In this document: positions 16,209-17,633 of the stretch, in pieces | How positions within the stretch are numbered: the stretch's first letter is position 1 | How the letters are laid out: each line of letters starts with the position of its first letter | DNA from: an uncultured Clostridia bacterium | GTDB taxonomy: Bacteria; Bacillota_A; Clostridia; TANB77; CAG-508 | Length of the DNA stretch: 17,633 nt | NCBI GenBank assembly: GCA_947594095.1 | Contig: CANQEA010000025.1 | Coordinates: 1 to 17,633, forward strand | Direction: 5' to 3' | Notes under the pieces: model-generated | Told to the model about the DNA's origin: nothing | Databases searched by the model: none | What the model saw: only the letters and a program-made list of their open reading frames with translations | Program-made: the position numbers and the translations under genes

Positions 16209-16340
16209 AAAATTACATTTTTTAACGAATAGTAATTGAAATTCTCATAAAAATGTGTTATAAAATTTATAATCTATATAATTCAAAATTTTATATTTTA
16301 ATTCCAGCAAATTTCTTATAATTCTATTATGTTTAAATTC

Positions 16341-16369
16341 TTGAAAAACTCCGCATTTTATGATATTAA
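16341..16369 (+). promoter_or_regulatory. Promoter of the nuclease operon
   Basis: TTGAAA (16341-16346), 17 bases, then TATTAA (16364-16369) preceded by an extended -10 TGA. It lies 19 bases before the nuclease ATG, leaving a very short leader that still includes GGGTG as ribosome binding site. Confidence 0.55.
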
Positions 16370-16388
16370 ATATACGGGTGAACAATAA

Positions 16389-17119
16389 ATGAATAAAAAT
16401 AAATTAGAAAAAATTGGAATAGTAATTTTGGCGATTGTAATTCTTATAGTAATGTTTATAGGAATTAACGAAAGTAGTAAAAATGAAAATGTTGTAAACA
16501 AAATAGAAAATAATAAAATTTCTTATGAAATAGATAATATTCCTGATTATAGTGGAGAAATTTATGTTTTAATAAATAATGATATTCCTGAATTTTCATT
16601 AGAAGATTTGAATATTGAAGAAGATTATTATTCAAATTTAAAAGATGAAAAAGTACGGAATGGCAATGATTAAAACTTGTTGGAACAAGGCAAATGAAGA
16701 TGAAGAGAAAGATGATTATAGTTCTATTAATCCAACGGGATTTAAACAGAAAAAATATGAAACTAATATTGTTCCAGGTGGTTATCTATATCATAGATGT
16801 CATATAATTGCTTGGAAACTTGGAGGAATAGATGTAGACAAAAGAAATTTAATGACTGGAACGCAAAGTTTTAATGTAAATGGTATGAAAAAATTTGAAG
16901 ATAAAGTTTATGATTACTTAAAACAAAATCAAAGTAATCATGTTTTATATAGAGTTACGCCATATTTTGATGATAACAATGAACTTGCAAATCGGTGTAA
17001 ATATAGAAGCATATTCTATTGAAGATAATGGAAAATTACAGTTTAATGTATATGTATATAATGTGCAAGATGGAATTGTTATTGATTATGCAACTGGAGA
17101 AAGTAAATTAAAAAATTAG
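16389..17119 (+). CDS. DNA/RNA non-specific endonuclease with two +1 frameshifts at CGG
   Basis: Secreted or membrane-anchored His-Me finger (EndA/NucA-like) nuclease, split over three frames. Part 1 (16389-16655, 89 codons) has an N-terminal membrane anchor (about 8-26) and the family's NIPDYSGEIYVLINNDIPEF. Part 2 (16657-16992, 112 codons) holds the active site: catalytic His138 in YHRCHII and probable metal-binding Asn153 in RNLMTGT, then NHVLYRVTP. Part 3 (16994-17116) supplies GVNIEAYSIEDNGK and FNVYVYNVQDG to a TAG. Omitting base C16656 and base C16993 gives a 242-residue protein of normal length and complete family motifs. In both places the unshifted frame reads CGG and meets a stop within four to nine codons. 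Apart from the two indels nothing is decayed, so it may be functional through +1 recoding. ATG with GGGTG eight bases upstream. Confidence 0.85.
16656..16658 (+). other. +1 frameshift site 1 (GTA CGG A)
   Basis: In-frame reading is GAA AAA GTA CGG AAT and stops at 16671-16673. Skipping C16656 gives GTA GGA ATG GCA (Val-Gly-Met-Ala), which continues the nuclease domain at the place where relatives have a short x-Gly-Val-Ala strand. Confidence 0.75.
16993..16995 (+). other. +1 frameshift site 2 (AAT CGG T)
   Basis: The second-part frame reads GCA AAT CGG TGT and ends at a TGA at 17020-17022. Skipping C16993 gives AAT GGT GTA AAT (Asn-Gly-Val-Asn) and restores the C-terminal GVNIEAYSIEDNG block conserved in this nuclease family. 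Confidence 0.78.
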
Positions 17120-17131
17120 GAGGAAAAATTA

Positions 17132-17519
17132 TTGGATTTAAATTTATTTGAAGACAGAAAAAACAATAATAATTTTGTAGAAAAATTTATAGAAGAATTA
17201 AAAAATTCATTAGAAAAAATAATGAAAAGAGACGAAAATATGAAAAATGAAAATGACGATTTAGAAGAATATAATTTATTCGAAAAAAGGAAAACTTTTT
17301 TAGATAATAAAAGTAGAAAAGGTAATGATTTAGCGTGGATTACTGATGAAAATTCCGTATGTATATCAGAACATGGTGATGGTGGTTTATGTTTTATATC
17401 TGAAATAAATCTGCCAAAAAATATAAATGTTCGGTGAAGTTTATGAAAAAATAGATGGGAAATATGTTTATAATAAAAACTTAACAGAAGAAATAAATAA
17501 AATTGTAAAATCTAATTGA
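17132..17519 (+). CDS. DUF3006-like protein with one +1 frameshift at CGG
   Basis: Second gene of the nuclease operon. The unshifted frame (17132-17437) ends CGG TGA; skipping C17432 continues with GEVYEKIDGKYVYNKNLTEE to a TGA at 17517-17519, giving 128 residues. The C-terminal half (about 68-124: ITDENSVCISE, LPKNINVGEVYE, DGKYVYN, TEEINKI) looks like DUF3006, small beta-rich proteins often encoded next to secreted nucleases or ComEC-like proteins; function unknown. The N-terminal 65 residues are highly charged and helical, with a repeated motif NLFEDRK (4-10) / NLFEKRK (48-54). The start is TTG with a perfect AGGAGG eight bases upstream that overlaps the nuclease TAG, so the two genes are coupled. 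A role as accessory or immunity protein of the nuclease is only inference. Confidence 0.72.
17432..17434 (+). other. +1 frameshift site 3 (GTT CGG TGA)
   Basis: In-frame reading is AAT GTT CGG then TGA stop. Skipping C17432 gives GTT GGT GAA GTT (Val-Gly-Glu-Val) and 28 further sense codons that match the DUF3006-like LP-x-x-x-x-V-G-E-V-Y pattern. Confidence 0.75.
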
Positions 17520-17544
17520 CAAATAAACAAATGTTTGATATAAC
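17516..17544 (+). promoter_or_regulatory. Strong promoter for the gene at the right edge
   Basis: TTGACA (17516-17521), 17 bases, TATAAC (17539-17544), with an extended -10 TGA just before it. The -35 overlaps the stop codon of the DUF3006-like gene. Confidence 0.75.
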
Positions 17545-17555
17545 TATGATAGTTA
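17541..17555. promoter_or_regulatory. Operator-like palindrome over the -10 element
   Basis: TAACTAT-G-ATAGTTA is a perfect 15-bp dyad overlapping the -10 box and the expected transcription start, the classic position for a dimeric repressor. The downstream gene, truncated at the edge, could be the regulator itself or its target. Confidence 0.6.
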
Positions 17556-17604
17556 GTTTGAAAATATAATAATTTTATATAATAAAAAGAAAGGATGAAA
17601 AAAT

Positions 17605-17633
17605 TTGAAAAATAATATATTAAGAGCAATTAT
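17605..17633 (+). CDS. Start of a truncated gene at the window edge
   Basis: TTG AAA AAT AAT ATA TTA AGA GCA ATT stays open to the window end. It sits 11 bases after AAAGGA and 60 bases after the promoter at 17516-17544. The nearby ATG at 17595 gives only six codons before TAA, so the TTG is the better start. Only nine residues (MKNNILRAI) are visible; no family can be assigned. Confidence 0.35.

Noticed and set aside
16389..17519. Plain pseudogene interpretation of the nuclease and DUF3006-like genes
   Set aside because: Not excluded, but three same-direction single-base events all creating CGG before a glycine codon, with no other damage to motifs, promoter or ribosome binding sites, fit recoding better than decay.
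1..17633. CRISPR arrays, tRNA or rRNA genes
   Set aside because: No regularly spaced repeats and no cloverleaf or rRNA-like GC-rich segments were seen on either strand.

Overview
The window looks like chromosome from a very AT-rich Clostridia-type Bacillota (low-GC Gram-positive). The evidence is the AGGAGG-type ribosome binding sites, frequent TTG/GTG starts, and a gene set including YhaO/YhaN, a DnaD-domain replication protein and a Bacillota-like GyrA. I cannot name the species.

Layout. Bases 1-3522 (minus strand) carry an SbcDC-like nuclease/ATPase pair (yhaO-yhaN) followed by a small orphan gene with different codon use. Bases 3690-6759 (minus) are an ABC-2 exporter operon of the GldA/GldF/GldG type: ATPase, permease, auxiliary protein. 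Two plus-strand genes follow: a TMEM165/GDT1-family cation transporter and a DnaD-domain protein. The latter converges on gyrA, and a perfect 38-bp inverted repeat covers both stop codons. Bases 11425-15489 (minus) form a compact four-gene operon: a free-standing TraC/VirB4 N-terminal-like domain, a VirB4-type ATPase, a CpaE/TadZ-like P-loop protein and an amphipathic protein. No relaxase, coupling protein or channel genes are present. A 5'-truncated M14 peptidase relic follows at 15648-16208.

The most unusual part is 16389-17519 (plus). A secreted or membrane-anchored DNA/RNA non-specific endonuclease and a following DUF3006-like gene are interrupted by three frameshifts (two and one). Every shift is +1 and each falls exactly on a CGG codon: CGG-A at 16656, CGG-T at 16993, CGG-T at 17432. 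Skipping the C restores a Gly codon and the expected family sequence each time. Reading the other roughly 4,900 codons by eye, I found CGG in frame in only two other places. One is the penultimate sense codon of gldG, inside a repeat-like element. The other is in the atypical gene at 81-428. This suggests that CGG is unassigned or very poorly decoded in this lineage, and that CGG-N is read as a +1 frameshift or four-base Gly codon. The alternative is three independent indels that all happen to create CGG.

The operons work as units: YhaO and YhaN overlap by four bases; the exporter genes overlap or carry the next gene's ribosome binding site in their last codons; the nuclease stop codon overlaps the ribosome binding site of the DUF3006-like gene. 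Strong sigma-A-type promoters are visible before yhaO, gyrA, the TraC/VirB4-like operon, the nuclease, and a truncated gene at the right edge that also has an operator-like palindrome.
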